From an uncultured Ruminococcus sp. (GTDB lineage Bacteria; Bacillota; Clostridia; Oscillospirales; Ruminococcaceae): a stretch of 64,000 bases of DNA. A program made the position numbers and the translations under genes. Where the stretch lies: contig CADCFQ010000004.1 of NCBI GenBank assembly GCA_902800795.1, positions 90,184-154,183 of the forward strand. Reading direction: 5' to 3'. Shown here one piece after another: positions 19,810 to 27,402 of this stretch (positions are counted from its first letter, which is position 1; every line of letters starts with the position of its first letter). Below the pieces are notes generated by a model that did not search any database, was not told the DNA's origin, and saw only the letters and a program-made list of their open reading frames with translations.

Positions 19810-19842
19810 ATATTCTATCACATATCGAACCTTTTGTCAACA
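19810..19842 (-). promoter_or_regulatory. Sigma-A promoter of the NPGTG surface-protein gene
   Basis: On the minus strand TTGACA, 17 bases, TAGAAT, followed at once by ATCTGTATAGGTGTAAG, the same leader element as in the paralogue near 11.7 kb. Confidence 0.8.
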
Positions 19843-19847
19843 GGATC

Positions 19848-21101
19848 TTAACAGTTTTTCCCGTAAAAGCACCGCATAGCTTCATCCCTTATCTCCTCAA
19901 AGGTAAGGCCGTTTTCTTTGGCCGCCCGCTCGATGTCATCGGCCTCGGGCTTAGCTTTTGTTATCCCATAGCCTTCTGATACCTTGACCCTTATCTCGCC
20001 GCAGGCAGTCTTTACCGTCCTGACGCTCCTCGAAAGGGTGTATCTTTTACAAACCTTCTCACGAACACCTATGGTCGTTGTGTGCAAAAGCATAGCTTCA
20101 GCTATCTTCTCACGCTCATCTGCCCTGCAAAGACAGGTAAGCATCACGCCTGCTCTGCCCTTTTTCATATTCACCGCCGTGGTGAACACCTCCAGCGCTC
20201 CCAGCTCATAAAGCCTGCGCTGTGCCGCCGCAAGGGCTTCGGCCGTCATATCGTCGATATTACAGCTAAGCTCGGCGACCTCGCCTGTGTCCTCGGCGCT
20301 CTCCCCAAGAAAAGCCCTGACACAATTAAGGCGCTCAAAGTCCTTTTTACCAAAGCCATAGCCTATGCGCTGCGTCACCATAAGGGGCATATCGCCGAAG
20401 TCTGTGACAAAGTGTTTCAAAAGAGCCGCTCCTGTGGGCGTGCAAAGCTCTGCGGCAACGCTTCCGCTGCAGGTGGGTACCCCACGCAGGATATGGGCCG
20501 TTGCGGGAGCCGGCACAGGGAGAATGCCGTGGGCACAGTGAACGTGGCCGCTTCCGACGCTCACCGGCGACGCTATAACTCTCTCGGGGGCTATCATTTC
20601 CATAAGCATACATACTGCGGTCACATCCGCCACCGCATCAAGTGTGCCCACTTCGTGAAAATGTATCTCGCTTACAGGTCTGCCGTGAGCTTCGCTCTCG
20701 GCCTCGGCAATAAGCCTGTATACCGCCAGCGCATCGCTCTTCACCTTGTCAGAGACCTCAAGGCCATTTATGAGGTGCTCGATATCACTCATAGAGGTGT
20801 GGTGGTGGTGATGCTTATGTGAGTGCTCATGGTGGTGTTCGTGATGATGCTCGTGACTATGCTCGTGATGGTGCCCGTGAGCGTCCTCGCTGTGCTCTTC
20901 CTCGCCGTCAACAAGCACCGTCACCGAGGTGCCGGATATCCCCTGCTTCTGTATCGTGGAAGCGCTCACGCTGACCGCTTCGGGAAGCAGAGAATCAAGG
21001 GTCTCAAAAAAGCTGTCTTTTTCGTCTAAAAGCTCACAGAGCGCAGCGGTGAGCATATCTCCCGCAGCGCCCATTGAGCAGTCAAGGTATAATGTTTTCA
21101 T
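19848..21101 (-). CDS. larC: Nickel-pincer cofactor nickel insertion protein LarC
   Basis: Inserts Ni into the pyridinium-3,5-bisthiocarboxylate mononucleotide to complete the nickel-pincer cofactor of lactate racemase (LarA) and related enzymes; CTP-dependent in the characterised protein. 417 residues, one continuous frame, beginning TLYLDCSMGAAGDM, typical of the family. A His-rich stretch at about residues 73-106 with over twenty His may store or hand over nickel. GRPVSEIHFHEVG and CNIDDMTAE are conserved family segments. The start is one base after the larB stop, so translation is coupled. No larA is in the window, so the client enzyme is unknown. Confidence 0.95.
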   Translation of the reverse strand: MKTLYLDCSMGAAGDMLTAALCELLDEKDSFFETLDSLLPEAVSVSASTIQKQGISGTSVTVLVDGEEEHSEDAHGHHHEHSHEHHHEHHHEHSHKHHHHHTSMSDIEHLINGLEVSDKVKSDALAVYRLIAEAESEAHGRPVSEIHFHEVGTLDAVADVTAVCMLMEMIAPERVIASPVSVGSGHVHCAHGILPVPAPATAHILRGVPTCSGSVAAELCTPTGAALLKHFVTDFGDMPLMVTQRIGYGFGKKDFERLNCVRAFLGESAEDTGEVAELSCNIDDMTAEALAAAQRRLYELGALEVFTTAVNMKKGRAGVMLTCLCRADEREKIAEAMLLHTTTIGVREKVCKRYTLSRSVRTVKTACGEIRVKVSEGYGITKAKPEADDIERAAKENGLTFEEIRDEAMRCFYGKNC

Positions 21102-21102
21102 A

Positions 21103-21858
21103 TTATTTTCTCCCCATGTGGTTTATCATACTTGCCTGAAAGCCTGCTCCGAAGCCATTGTCGATGTTGACCACCGAGACCCCCGAAGCGCAGGAATTGA
21201 GCATCGACAACAGAGCCGAAACGCCGCCGAAGCTTGCGCCGTAGCCAACACTTGTCGGAACGGCTATCACAGGGCAGTCGGCAAGGCCGCCCACAACGCT
21301 GGCAAGCGCCCCCTCCATTCCTGCCACAGCGATCATGACGCCGGCACTCATTATCTCATCCGTGTGAGACAGCAGCCTGTGTATCCCTGCTACCCCCACA
21401 TCGTATATGCGCTTTACCTCGTTGCCGAAAAACTCGGCTGTTTTTGCGGCTTCCTCCGCCACTGGTATATCTCCAGTGCCGCCGGTCGCCACAACTATCG
21501 TTCCTATGCCGTCCGGCTCTCTGTTTTGTCCGATAACGCCAAGCCTTGCTGTCCTGTCATAGGAAAAGCCCCCGATATCCGAGAGCGCAGCTGCCTTATC
21601 CTCCGAGAGCCGGGTGATAAGCACCCTCGCCTGACCGCTTTCTTTCATAGCATCAACTATGCCTCTTATCTGTCGGGCGGTCTTGGGCTCACCGAAAACG
21701 ACCTCTGCCGCCCCCTGTCTCAGGGAGCGGTGAGTGTCGATGTTTGCATATCCAAGTTCTTTTATCGGGTCAAGTCGCAGGCTCATAAAAGCGTCATCGA
21801 CAGAAAGTCTGCCCTCTGCCACGCTTTCAAGCAGAGCCTTTAGCTCATCTCTTTCCAT
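21103..21858 (-). CDS. larB: Nickel-pincer cofactor biosynthesis protein LarB
   Basis: Carboxylates nicotinic acid adenine dinucleotide at C5 and releases AMP to give the dicarboxylated mononucleotide precursor. 251 residues. The C-terminal half is a PurE/AIR-carboxylase-like domain with ATGGTGDIPVAEEAA, MEGALASVVGGLA and PTSVGYGASFGG; a Cys in NSCASG lies near the expected catalytic region. The start overlaps the preceding membrane-protein gene by 14 bases and its AAAGGAACAGG site lies inside that gene. Confidence 0.95.
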   Translation of the reverse strand: MERDELKALLESVAEGRLSVDDAFMSLRLDPIKELGYANIDTHRSLRQGAAEVVFGEPKTARQIRGIVDAMKESGQARVLITRLSEDKAAALSDIGGFSYDRTARLGVIGQNREPDGIGTIVVATGGTGDIPVAEEAAKTAEFFGNEVKRIYDVGVAGIHRLLSHTDEIMSAGVMIAVAGMEGALASVVGGLADCPVIAVPTSVGYGASFGGVSALLSMLNSCASGVSVVNIDNGFGAGFQASMINHMGRK

Positions 21859-22174
21859 CCTGTTCCTTTCTGACGATCGCCGATCTCACAACGCCCGAAG
21901 GGTCGTTCACCAGAACGATGACCAGCCAGGCCACAAGACCCAGCACAACTACGCTCAGCCCAAGGAAAGCATCATTCAGCATATCCTTTGCGGCAGGAGT
22001 AAAAAACTCATCCTTTATGTCGATATACTCCATCACCGCATCAACGAACCACATAAGCGATGCTCCCCAGAACATAAGGGCAAGGGTGCCGACTCTTAGT
22101 TTTCTTGCTCTGTCGCTTGCATACCACACTACCGTTGCGGCAACCGCAGCCACTGTTGAGATAAGTAAGGTCAT
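21845..22174 (-). CDS. lar-operon membrane protein, three helices (109 aa)
   Basis: Not recognised. Three probable membrane segments (about 3-20, 30-50, 72-95) and a basic C-terminus (VRKEQDGKR). ATG at 22174 has GGAGGTGACACC in front and overlaps the stop of the gene before it as ATGA; the longer open frame to 22363 is rejected. Its place between larE and larB, with overlaps on both sides, implies co-expression with cofactor synthesis. A role in nickel or precursor transport, or as a membrane partner, is a guess. Confidence 0.75.
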   Translation of the reverse strand: MTLLISTVAAVAATVVWYASDRARKLRVGTLALMFWGASLMWFVDAVMEYIDIKDEFFTPAAKDMLNDAFLGLSVVVLGLVAWLVIVLVNDPSGVVRSAIVRKEQDGKR

Positions 22175-22542
22175 GGTGTCACCTCCGCAGTTTCCTCGCC
22201 GGTGCTCTTTGAAAGCTTTGAAGTCACAGCCACCATGCCTGCCCACACAAGGGTCACCAATGCCGCCATGCCCACACCGTTGGTGGCCATCTCGGCAAAC
22301 ATCTCGGATGGGTTCTCGGCTCCCGTCAGAAACGGCGGCCAGGGTGTTATCTCGCCGTGCCACAGGTGCTCAAAGGCCAGAAGGCCGGAGCCTCCCCAGA
22401 GCATCTTGTTTAGCCACCCGAGCTTCTCGGAAAAGCGGATAGCAGTCGTGCTCTTTTTGCTCTCCTGTTCGTTTTTCTTTACCCTTTTCGTAATGATCGT
22501 TGTAACTACCGCTTCAGCGGCGGGAACTGTAAAACAAGCCAT
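22171..22542 (-). CDS. lar-operon membrane protein, two helices (123 aa)
   Basis: Not assigned to a characterised family. The N-terminus MACFTVPAAEAVVTTII is followed by a Lys/Glu-rich stretch, then two hydrophobic segments separated by an extracytoplasmic-type loop rich in Trp, Pro and Glu (WHGEITPWPPFLTGAENP), and a polar tail. The Cys at residue 3 and the His residues in HLWHGE could bind metal, but this is untested. Start follows AAGGAGG. It sits 26 bases after larE and overlaps the next small membrane protein by four bases. Confidence 0.75.
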   Translation of the reverse strand: MACFTVPAAEAVVTTIITKRVKKNEQESKKSTTAIRFSEKLGWLNKMLWGGSGLLAFEHLWHGEITPWPPFLTGAENPSEMFAEMATNGVGMAALVTLVWAGMVAVTSKLSKSTGEETAEVTP

Positions 22543-22568
22543 AAATGTGTCCTCCTTAACCGTTTTAC

Positions 22569-23408
22569 TTATCGTTTTTTATCAACACTTTCAGAATGAA
22601 AGTCTTTATCAAAAGAACCGCTTTGATAGCCTTTGAGGTCGGCGGTGATCCTTTCAAAGCCGAGCCAACCCAGCCCCTCGGTTATCTCGTGTGCCATAGA
22701 AAACAGCTTTTCAAACTCCCGGGGCATCACCTCAATGCGGGCGCCCTCCGGGCTTATTCGGACACGAAGCTGACCGAAGCCAAGCTTATGAAGATACCGC
22801 TCGGCTCTATCCACCCTATCAAGCCTTTCCGGCGTAAGCTCATAACCGTAGGCAAAGCGTGAAGCCAGACAGGCAAGCGAGGGCTTGTCCGCCGTGGGCA
22901 GAGCCAGCCTTTTTGAAAGCACTCTTATCTCCGCCTTTGAAAACCCCAGCTCCAGAAACGGGCTCTTTACTCCCAGCTCCTCCACTGCTTTCATCCCCGG
23001 GCGGTAAGCGCCGAGGTCATCAGTGTTGGAGCCCTCCGCAAGACAGTCCGCTCCCTCTTTCCCGGCGGCCTCAAGCAGCCTGCTCATAAGCCGGCGCTTG
23101 CAGAGATAGCATCTGTTTTCGGGGTTGTGGTGAAAAGAATCTATCGGGAGTTTCTCCTCCGGGACCACGATATGCTTTATCCCGAAGCTTTTGCAAAAGT
23201 CCTCTGCTGCCCTGCTCTCCTCTTGCGGCACAAGGCAGAACCTTGCGCTGACAGCAAGCGCCTTGTCGCCAATGGCTTCGTGGGCCGCATAAAGCAGAAG
23301 CGTCGAATCCACGCCTGCCGAAAAAGCCACCGCCGCAGAGCCCTGGTTTATGAACCACTGTTTCAGCTCTTCATATTTAATATCCAAACTATCCATAAGG
23401 CTCACCAT
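22569..23408 (-). CDS. larE: ATP-dependent sacrificial sulfur transferase LarE
   Basis: Activates the dicarboxylated precursor with ATP and delivers sulfur to form its thiocarboxylates; in the best-studied type the sulfur comes from its own Cys. 279 residues. The PP-loop FSAGVDSTLLL is near residue 30; NPENRCYLCKRR and SLACLASRFAYG carry the conserved cysteines, the latter at the position of the sacrificial Cys in Lactobacillus LarE. First gene of the operon, with its own promoter. ATG at 23408 lacks a clear ribosome binding site; an ATG four codons later (23396), after GTGAG, is an equally likely start. Confidence 0.94.
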   Translation of the reverse strand: MVSLMDSLDIKYEELKQWFINQGSAAVAFSAGVDSTLLLYAAHEAIGDKALAVSARFCLVPQEESRAAEDFCKSFGIKHIVVPEEKLPIDSFHHNPENRCYLCKRRLMSRLLEAAGKEGADCLAEGSNTDDLGAYRPGMKAVEELGVKSPFLELGFSKAEIRVLSKRLALPTADKPSLACLASRFAYGYELTPERLDRVDRAERYLHKLGFGQLRVRISPEGARIEVMPREFEKLFSMAHEITEGLGWLGFERITADLKGYQSGSFDKDFHSESVDKKR

Positions 23409-23457
23409 TTTACAGAATTTACTATCCGCAGGCCGGATACCTCTCTGTTTTTAGTTA

Positions 23458-23486
23458 ATATTAACATATTCCGCCCGGTATGTCAA
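23458..23486 (-). promoter_or_regulatory. Sigma-A promoter of the lar operon
   Basis: On the minus strand TTGACA (23481-23486), 17 bases, TAATAT (23458-23463). A small hairpin (ATCCG/CGGAT) lies in the short leader. Confidence 0.8.
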
Positions 23487-23545
23487 TAACAAATCATCGC
23501 ACAGTCAAAACCGATCCTATCATAATAAAAGCCGCCTTGCTGATG

Positions 23546-23574
23546 TTGACAAAATCAGATGGATAGTGTATAAC
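23546..23574 (+). promoter_or_regulatory. Sigma-A promoter of the lipoprotein gene
   Basis: TTGACA at 23546-23551, 17-base spacer, TATAAC at 23569-23574; divergent from the lar promoter. Confidence 0.75.
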
Positions 23575-23608
23575 TAATATAACCTGTTAAACGAACGGAG
23601 GTCTTATT

Positions 23609-24238
23609 ATGAAAAACAGTATGACTATCAAGGCCGCAGCTCTTATCCTTGCGGCATCAATGACGCTGGCGCTTGCTTCCTGCGGTGATAATGAAAGCTC
23701 CTCAAAGGAAGAAAAGGCCGCAACCACCACCGCAGCAGCAGACATAGTGACCGAGGAATCTTCCGAAGCACAGCCTGCAGAGATAACAGGCGAGACCCAG
23801 ACCTGGGGCGTGTTCACTGTTCTCGTTCCGGATGGCTGGACACTAAAGGGCGGCGATTTTCTTGATGAGAACGACCCCGATGTAGTATCGGTCAAGGAAT
23901 CTGATTTCAAGTATTTCGATATCAAGAGCGAGACCGAGGAAGTCCAGAAGAAGCAGTATGAGTATAACAAAAACACCTATACCAACGAACAGCAGGATCT
24001 GCCTGCCACCACCTTCGGCGGTATCGAGTGGAACGGCTTCTCCTACGGAAACGACTTCGGCGGCGGCTTTGAGCTTTATGCCAAAAGCGGCGACAAGTAT
24101 CTGAGAGTTTCAAGCGCAGGCTTCGCCTTTGACGGCCCGGAGACAAAAGCTGTCCTTGACAGCCTGATCGTGAGCACCGAGAACGACGGCGGCACAGAAG
24201 CAGGAGCTGAAACATCCGCAGCGCAAGAGCAGGAATAA
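23609..24238 (+). CDS. Lipoprotein of unknown function (209 aa)
   Basis: The N-terminus is a lipoprotein signal peptide ending in the lipobox LASC (Cys at about residue 25), so the mature protein should be anchored outside the cell. A Ser/Glu/Thr-rich linker follows, then a ~140-residue domain with TWGVFTVLVPDGWTLKGG and a Gly-rich NDFGGGFELY strand; this recalls small stress- or beta-sandwich lipoproteins in clostridia but no family is certain. The C-terminus is low-complexity. Start follows CGGAGG; own promoter and terminator. Confidence 0.75.
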   Translation: MKNSMTIKAAALILAASMTLALASCGDNESSSKEEKAATTTAAADIVTEESSEAQPAEITGETQTWGVFTVLVPDGWTLKGGDFLDENDPDVVSVKESDFKYFDIKSETEEVQKKQYEYNKNTYTNEQQDLPATTFGGIEWNGFSYGNDFGGGFELYAKSGDKYLRVSSAGFAFDGPETKAVLDSLIVSTENDGGTEAGAETSAAQEQE

Positions 24239-24253
24239 AATATACAGCATAAG

Positions 24254-24298
24254 AAAACCGCTCTAAGGGAGACTGACCCTTGGAGCGGTAATTTTTAT
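24254..24298. terminator. Terminator between convergent genes
   Basis: ACCGCTCTAAGGG and CCCTTGGAGCGGT arms with a seven-base loop, T-rich on the + side. Confidence 0.85.
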
Positions 24299-26133
24299 TC
24301 CTTTTGTACCTGTGAAGAAGACGTCTGATAATCCGTTATGCCTGCTCCCTGGTTCGGGTTGAACCGTGAGTAGATGAAATCGGAGACAAACAGTAATATC
24401 AGCGCCGCACAAACAGGCGCCGCTATGCGCATCCTTAGCTTTCTCAGGTGGTTGTCTATCATCGGAGCGGCAAAGTATACGAAGGCAACTCCGCCGATGC
24501 CGAACACCATAAGACCTTCGGCACAGACACGGCCGTCGATGTTAAGAAAATATCCGCTGTAATCCCACCACTTCTGGCCGCCGTGAGTGGTCTCCAGGAT
24601 GTAGGCTGTGAAATACTCGACTATGCCGCAGAGAACTATTGCCGAGAAGAATTCCAGCACAGGCTTGTAGCGAAGCTTTTTGAGGATGATAAGTATCATG
24701 ACTCCGCCGGAGCCGTAGATAGGCAGCCACGGGCCGTGCATAACGCCACGGTTGACAAGCTTTCCTATCTCGATATACTTATACACGACCTCCCACGCCC
24801 AGCCTATGAAGCTTCCGATGAAGAACATAAGAACCAGAGAAATGAGGGAGTAGCTTCTTGTATAGTATATCTCGCTCAGTCTGTCACGCTTGGGCGCAGG
24901 GGGCTCGGGCGCCAGCCTTTCGGGATAGGCTCTGCCTTCCATCTCATCAAGGCTCTGCCTTACCTTTATCTTGTCTATCTCGTTGCGGTCGATAGCCTCC
25001 GTCCTTTCGGAATAGGCCAGAACTATACCGAACACATTTGCAAGCACCGCCCTGAAGCCGGTGAAGTTCCCGTTAAAGGCTTCGGTCCTTGCTTTAAGCT
25101 CCTCAACATCGCCGTATTCTCTTGCCAGAGCGTCGTGGGACGCTTTCTCGAAAAGATAGCGGTCAATAAACACCTGGCTCCTTTTCTCTCCTGTCAGCGC
25201 TTCGCTTCTCAGAAAAGCGTAAAGCTCGGCGTAGCAGGCCTCAGTGTAGGGGCTTGCCCAGAAAACATCCGCTATGCCAAGAGTCAGAAGCCCCAGCAGC
25301 CTCCAGCCCATAAGCGAGAGGTCAAGCTTGAAGCACTCCCACTTGTGGCCGTTCATAAGCTTTCGTGAAAGGGTTATCGTTTCATTCGCCCCGAGGTCCG
25401 GGTTCTCGGCAGTAAGATAGGGCACCATAGCATAGGAATAGCTCTTGATGATACCGCCTATGATAGTGAGCGACCACAGCGCCAGATAGAGCTCCTTGAC
25501 CAGCAGGATGATGGCTGCCTTGTTCCACTTTCTTGTTCTGAGCAGGGAGAAGAAGCTTTTTACGGGTATCTTCTCATATATCCTTGCTTCAAGGAAGATA
25601 CGGCTCATCACCGCATGGAGCACATTGAAAACAAAATAGGTCAGAAACAGCTTTACCAGCATACTTACTATCGTAAAGATGATAGTGGCTGCCCTGCCGG
25701 AGCCGGTAAGGGTCTTTATGCCGCTGTAAACGGTCGAGGAATAGGAGCCTGTTGAAAGAGAATTCGCTATCTTTGCAAACTCGCCCTCGGCATAGCTCAC
25801 CTCGATATTCCCCAGCTTGAAGCTTTTGTTTTTGTTTTCCTTATAGTTCTCCTTCGACTGCTCTATCCGGTTCTCGACATCCTTATCCACCTTGCTTATC
25901 CCGATGTTACCGGAAAGCAGCTCCGAAAGCAGGTTGACAGTATCAGTGGGAGATACTGTGGTGCTTATCTCGGGATCTGTGATATTTACGCTGCTGTACA
26001 CCCCGAGGAACGAAAGAGAGCTCTCATATTTTATGCTCACAAAGGCCGCCATAAGACAAATGAACAAAAGCACCGTGTAGTGCGTTCTCACAGTTTGTCT
26101 GGCTGCCTTTTTGGCTTTTTTCCTGTCAAACAC
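24295..26133 (-). CDS. DUF975 / CmpB-type (PF06541) two-part membrane protein
   Basis: 612 residues. The first ~370 residues look like DUF975 (IYEKIPVKSFF, ETITLSRKLMNGHKWE, and helices ending near YTEACYAELY). After a cytoplasmic, Pro-rich linker (~400-430), the last ~180 residues match the putative ABC-transporter type IV/CmpB family: FIGSFIGWAWEVVY, NRGVMHGPWLPIYG, and the aromatic QKWWDYSGYFLNIDGRVC. Each family is usually a separate protein, so this is a fusion. No ATPase is adjacent. Function unknown. GTG start at 26133 with AAAGGGG in front. It follows the amidase gene by 34 bases. Confidence 0.8.
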   Translation of the reverse strand: MFDRKKAKKAARQTVRTHYTVLLFICLMAAFVSIKYESSLSFLGVYSSVNITDPEISTTVSPTDTVNLLSELLSGNIGISKVDKDVENRIEQSKENYKENKNKSFKLGNIEVSYAEGEFAKIANSLSTGSYSSTVYSGIKTLTGSGRAATIIFTIVSMLVKLFLTYFVFNVLHAVMSRIFLEARIYEKIPVKSFFSLLRTRKWNKAAIILLVKELYLALWSLTIIGGIIKSYSYAMVPYLTAENPDLGANETITLSRKLMNGHKWECFKLDLSLMGWRLLGLLTLGIADVFWASPYTEACYAELYAFLRSEALTGEKRSQVFIDRYLFEKASHDALAREYGDVEELKARTEAFNGNFTGFRAVLANVFGIVLAYSERTEAIDRNEIDKIKVRQSLDEMEGRAYPERLAPEPPAPKRDRLSEIYYTRSYSLISLVLMFFIGSFIGWAWEVVYKYIEIGKLVNRGVMHGPWLPIYGSGGVMILIILKKLRYKPVLEFFSAIVLCGIVEYFTAYILETTHGGQKWWDYSGYFLNIDGRVCAEGLMVFGIGGVAFVYFAAPMIDNHLRKLRMRIAAPVCAALILLFVSDFIYSRFNPNQGAGITDYQTSSSQVQKE

Positions 26134-26167
26134 GGGCTTATCCCCTTTCCCCGTTCAGGTGGTCTTA

Positions 26168-27250
26168 TCAGTAATAGGCTGTTTCGTCTGTGTATTGATC
26201 CGTATCCTGAGACGGATCGTAGGCCTCGTTTTCCTGGGTGTTATATACCTCGCCCTCGGTCTGTCCGCCGTTCTCGTTATAGTCATCACCCTGTGACTCA
26301 TCCGCCTGGGAGTCTTCATCCTCGGCACCGCCGTTTATCTCCTTTTCTTTGGAGATAAGCTGCTCCGGATCCGTTCTCTTTCCGCTGCCGTCGATAAGCC
26401 CTATCTCCTTCGAGGTCCTGACTATCGCCTTTGCGGCAGCCTTTGCATATTCGTCAAGGTGCTCGTCAAAGAGCTGGTTGTCAAAGTCGCTGGAGATAAA
26501 TCCGAGCTCAATGATACAGCTTGGCATAACGGTGTCAGCATTGACATAGTAGTTCACGGTGCTGTTGCCGACATAGCCGTACTGGACGCCCCTGTCCTCG
26601 CTTATGCCCACTTCTCTTAGTCCCGAGAGTATGTTCTCTGCAAGCTTCACATCATATTCGGGCTTTGCGTTGTTGACCCATATCTCGACACCCTGATAGT
26701 CTCTGTCGGAGCTGTTCCTGTGTACCGACACGAACATATCTGCCTTTGCGTCATTGGCAGCGGCACACCTTTCTGCGTGCTCGAGAGCAGTGTCGTCCTC
26801 TCTTGTCATAATGACTGTGACGCCCATTTTTTCGAGCTCTGCCTTTATCTTCAGTGCGGCCTCGAGGGTGTCCGTCTTTTCCTGACGAAGCCCCGTCATA
26901 TCCGTGGTGCCTGCGTCATAGCCGCCGTGTCCGGCATCTATGCAGACTGTCAGTGCGCCAGCGTCTATCTTGTCAGAAACTGTGTCTTCCTGTTTTTCGG
27001 TCTTTGACTTCTCACCGCTGTCCGCCTGTGCGCTCTGGGACTGTGACACTGCCGCCGCCATGGACGAGCTGTCATCGCCGCCTGTTTTCTTTATTATGGA
27101 TATCAGCCCCGACACAGCCTTGACTATCAGATAAATGATAAGAACAAGTATGAGCAGCGCTATGAATATCCTTCCCCAGTATATTTTATATCTGACACGC
27201 TTTTTATACGGCTTTCTGCCGTAAAGCTGTTCAAATTCCTTTTCTGTCAT
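26168..27250 (-). CDS. N-acetylmuramoyl-L-alanine amidase (Amidase_3), membrane-anchored
   Basis: Cleaves the bond between N-acetylmuramic acid and the peptide stem in peptidoglycan. A basic N-terminus and one membrane helix (about 27-50) place the enzyme outside the cell. The Amidase_3 domain spans about 100-290: CIDAGHGGYDAG (first zinc His), RQEKTDT (zinc Glu), SVHRNS (second zinc His) and ELGFISSDFDN (catalytic Glu). The last ~65 residues are an acidic, Gln/Asn/Tyr-rich tail with no fold evident. Start follows AGGAG at a rather long spacing. 360 residues. Confidence 0.92.
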   Translation of the reverse strand: MTEKEFEQLYGRKPYKKRVRYKIYWGRIFIALLILVLIIYLIVKAVSGLISIIKKTGGDDSSSMAAAVSQSQSAQADSGEKSKTEKQEDTVSDKIDAGALTVCIDAGHGGYDAGTTDMTGLRQEKTDTLEAALKIKAELEKMGVTVIMTREDDTALEHAERCAAANDAKADMFVSVHRNSSDRDYQGVEIWVNNAKPEYDVKLAENILSGLREVGISEDRGVQYGYVGNSTVNYYVNADTVMPSCIIELGFISSDFDNQLFDEHLDEYAKAAAKAIVRTSKEIGLIDGSGKRTDPEQLISKEKEINGGAEDEDSQADESQGDDYNENGGQTEGEVYNTQENEAYDPSQDTDQYTDETAYY

Positions 27251-27313
27251 CGCTAAGTGTTTCTCCTAAGATCTAATTATCCGGCCGATCATAAAACTCT
27301 TCAAGCGCAAAAC

Positions 27314-27342
27314 GCATCTCCCCGCCGGCGGCAGGGAGAGCA
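27314..27342 (-). terminator. Possible terminator after pyrB
   Basis: GC-rich hairpin (GCTCTCCCTGCCG pairing with CGGCGGGGAGATGC) but only a short T run (GTTTTGC) on the minus strand. Confidence 0.5.
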
Positions 27343-27402
27343 TTTTACGAAGTGTTTCTTGATCTTCAAAAAAAGTTATCCTCTGTCTGAAAAAACAGAA
27401 TT

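Noticed and set aside
20765..20880. Short tandem repeat or CRISPR-like array
   Set aside because: It is the His-codon-rich part of larC, with no spacers.
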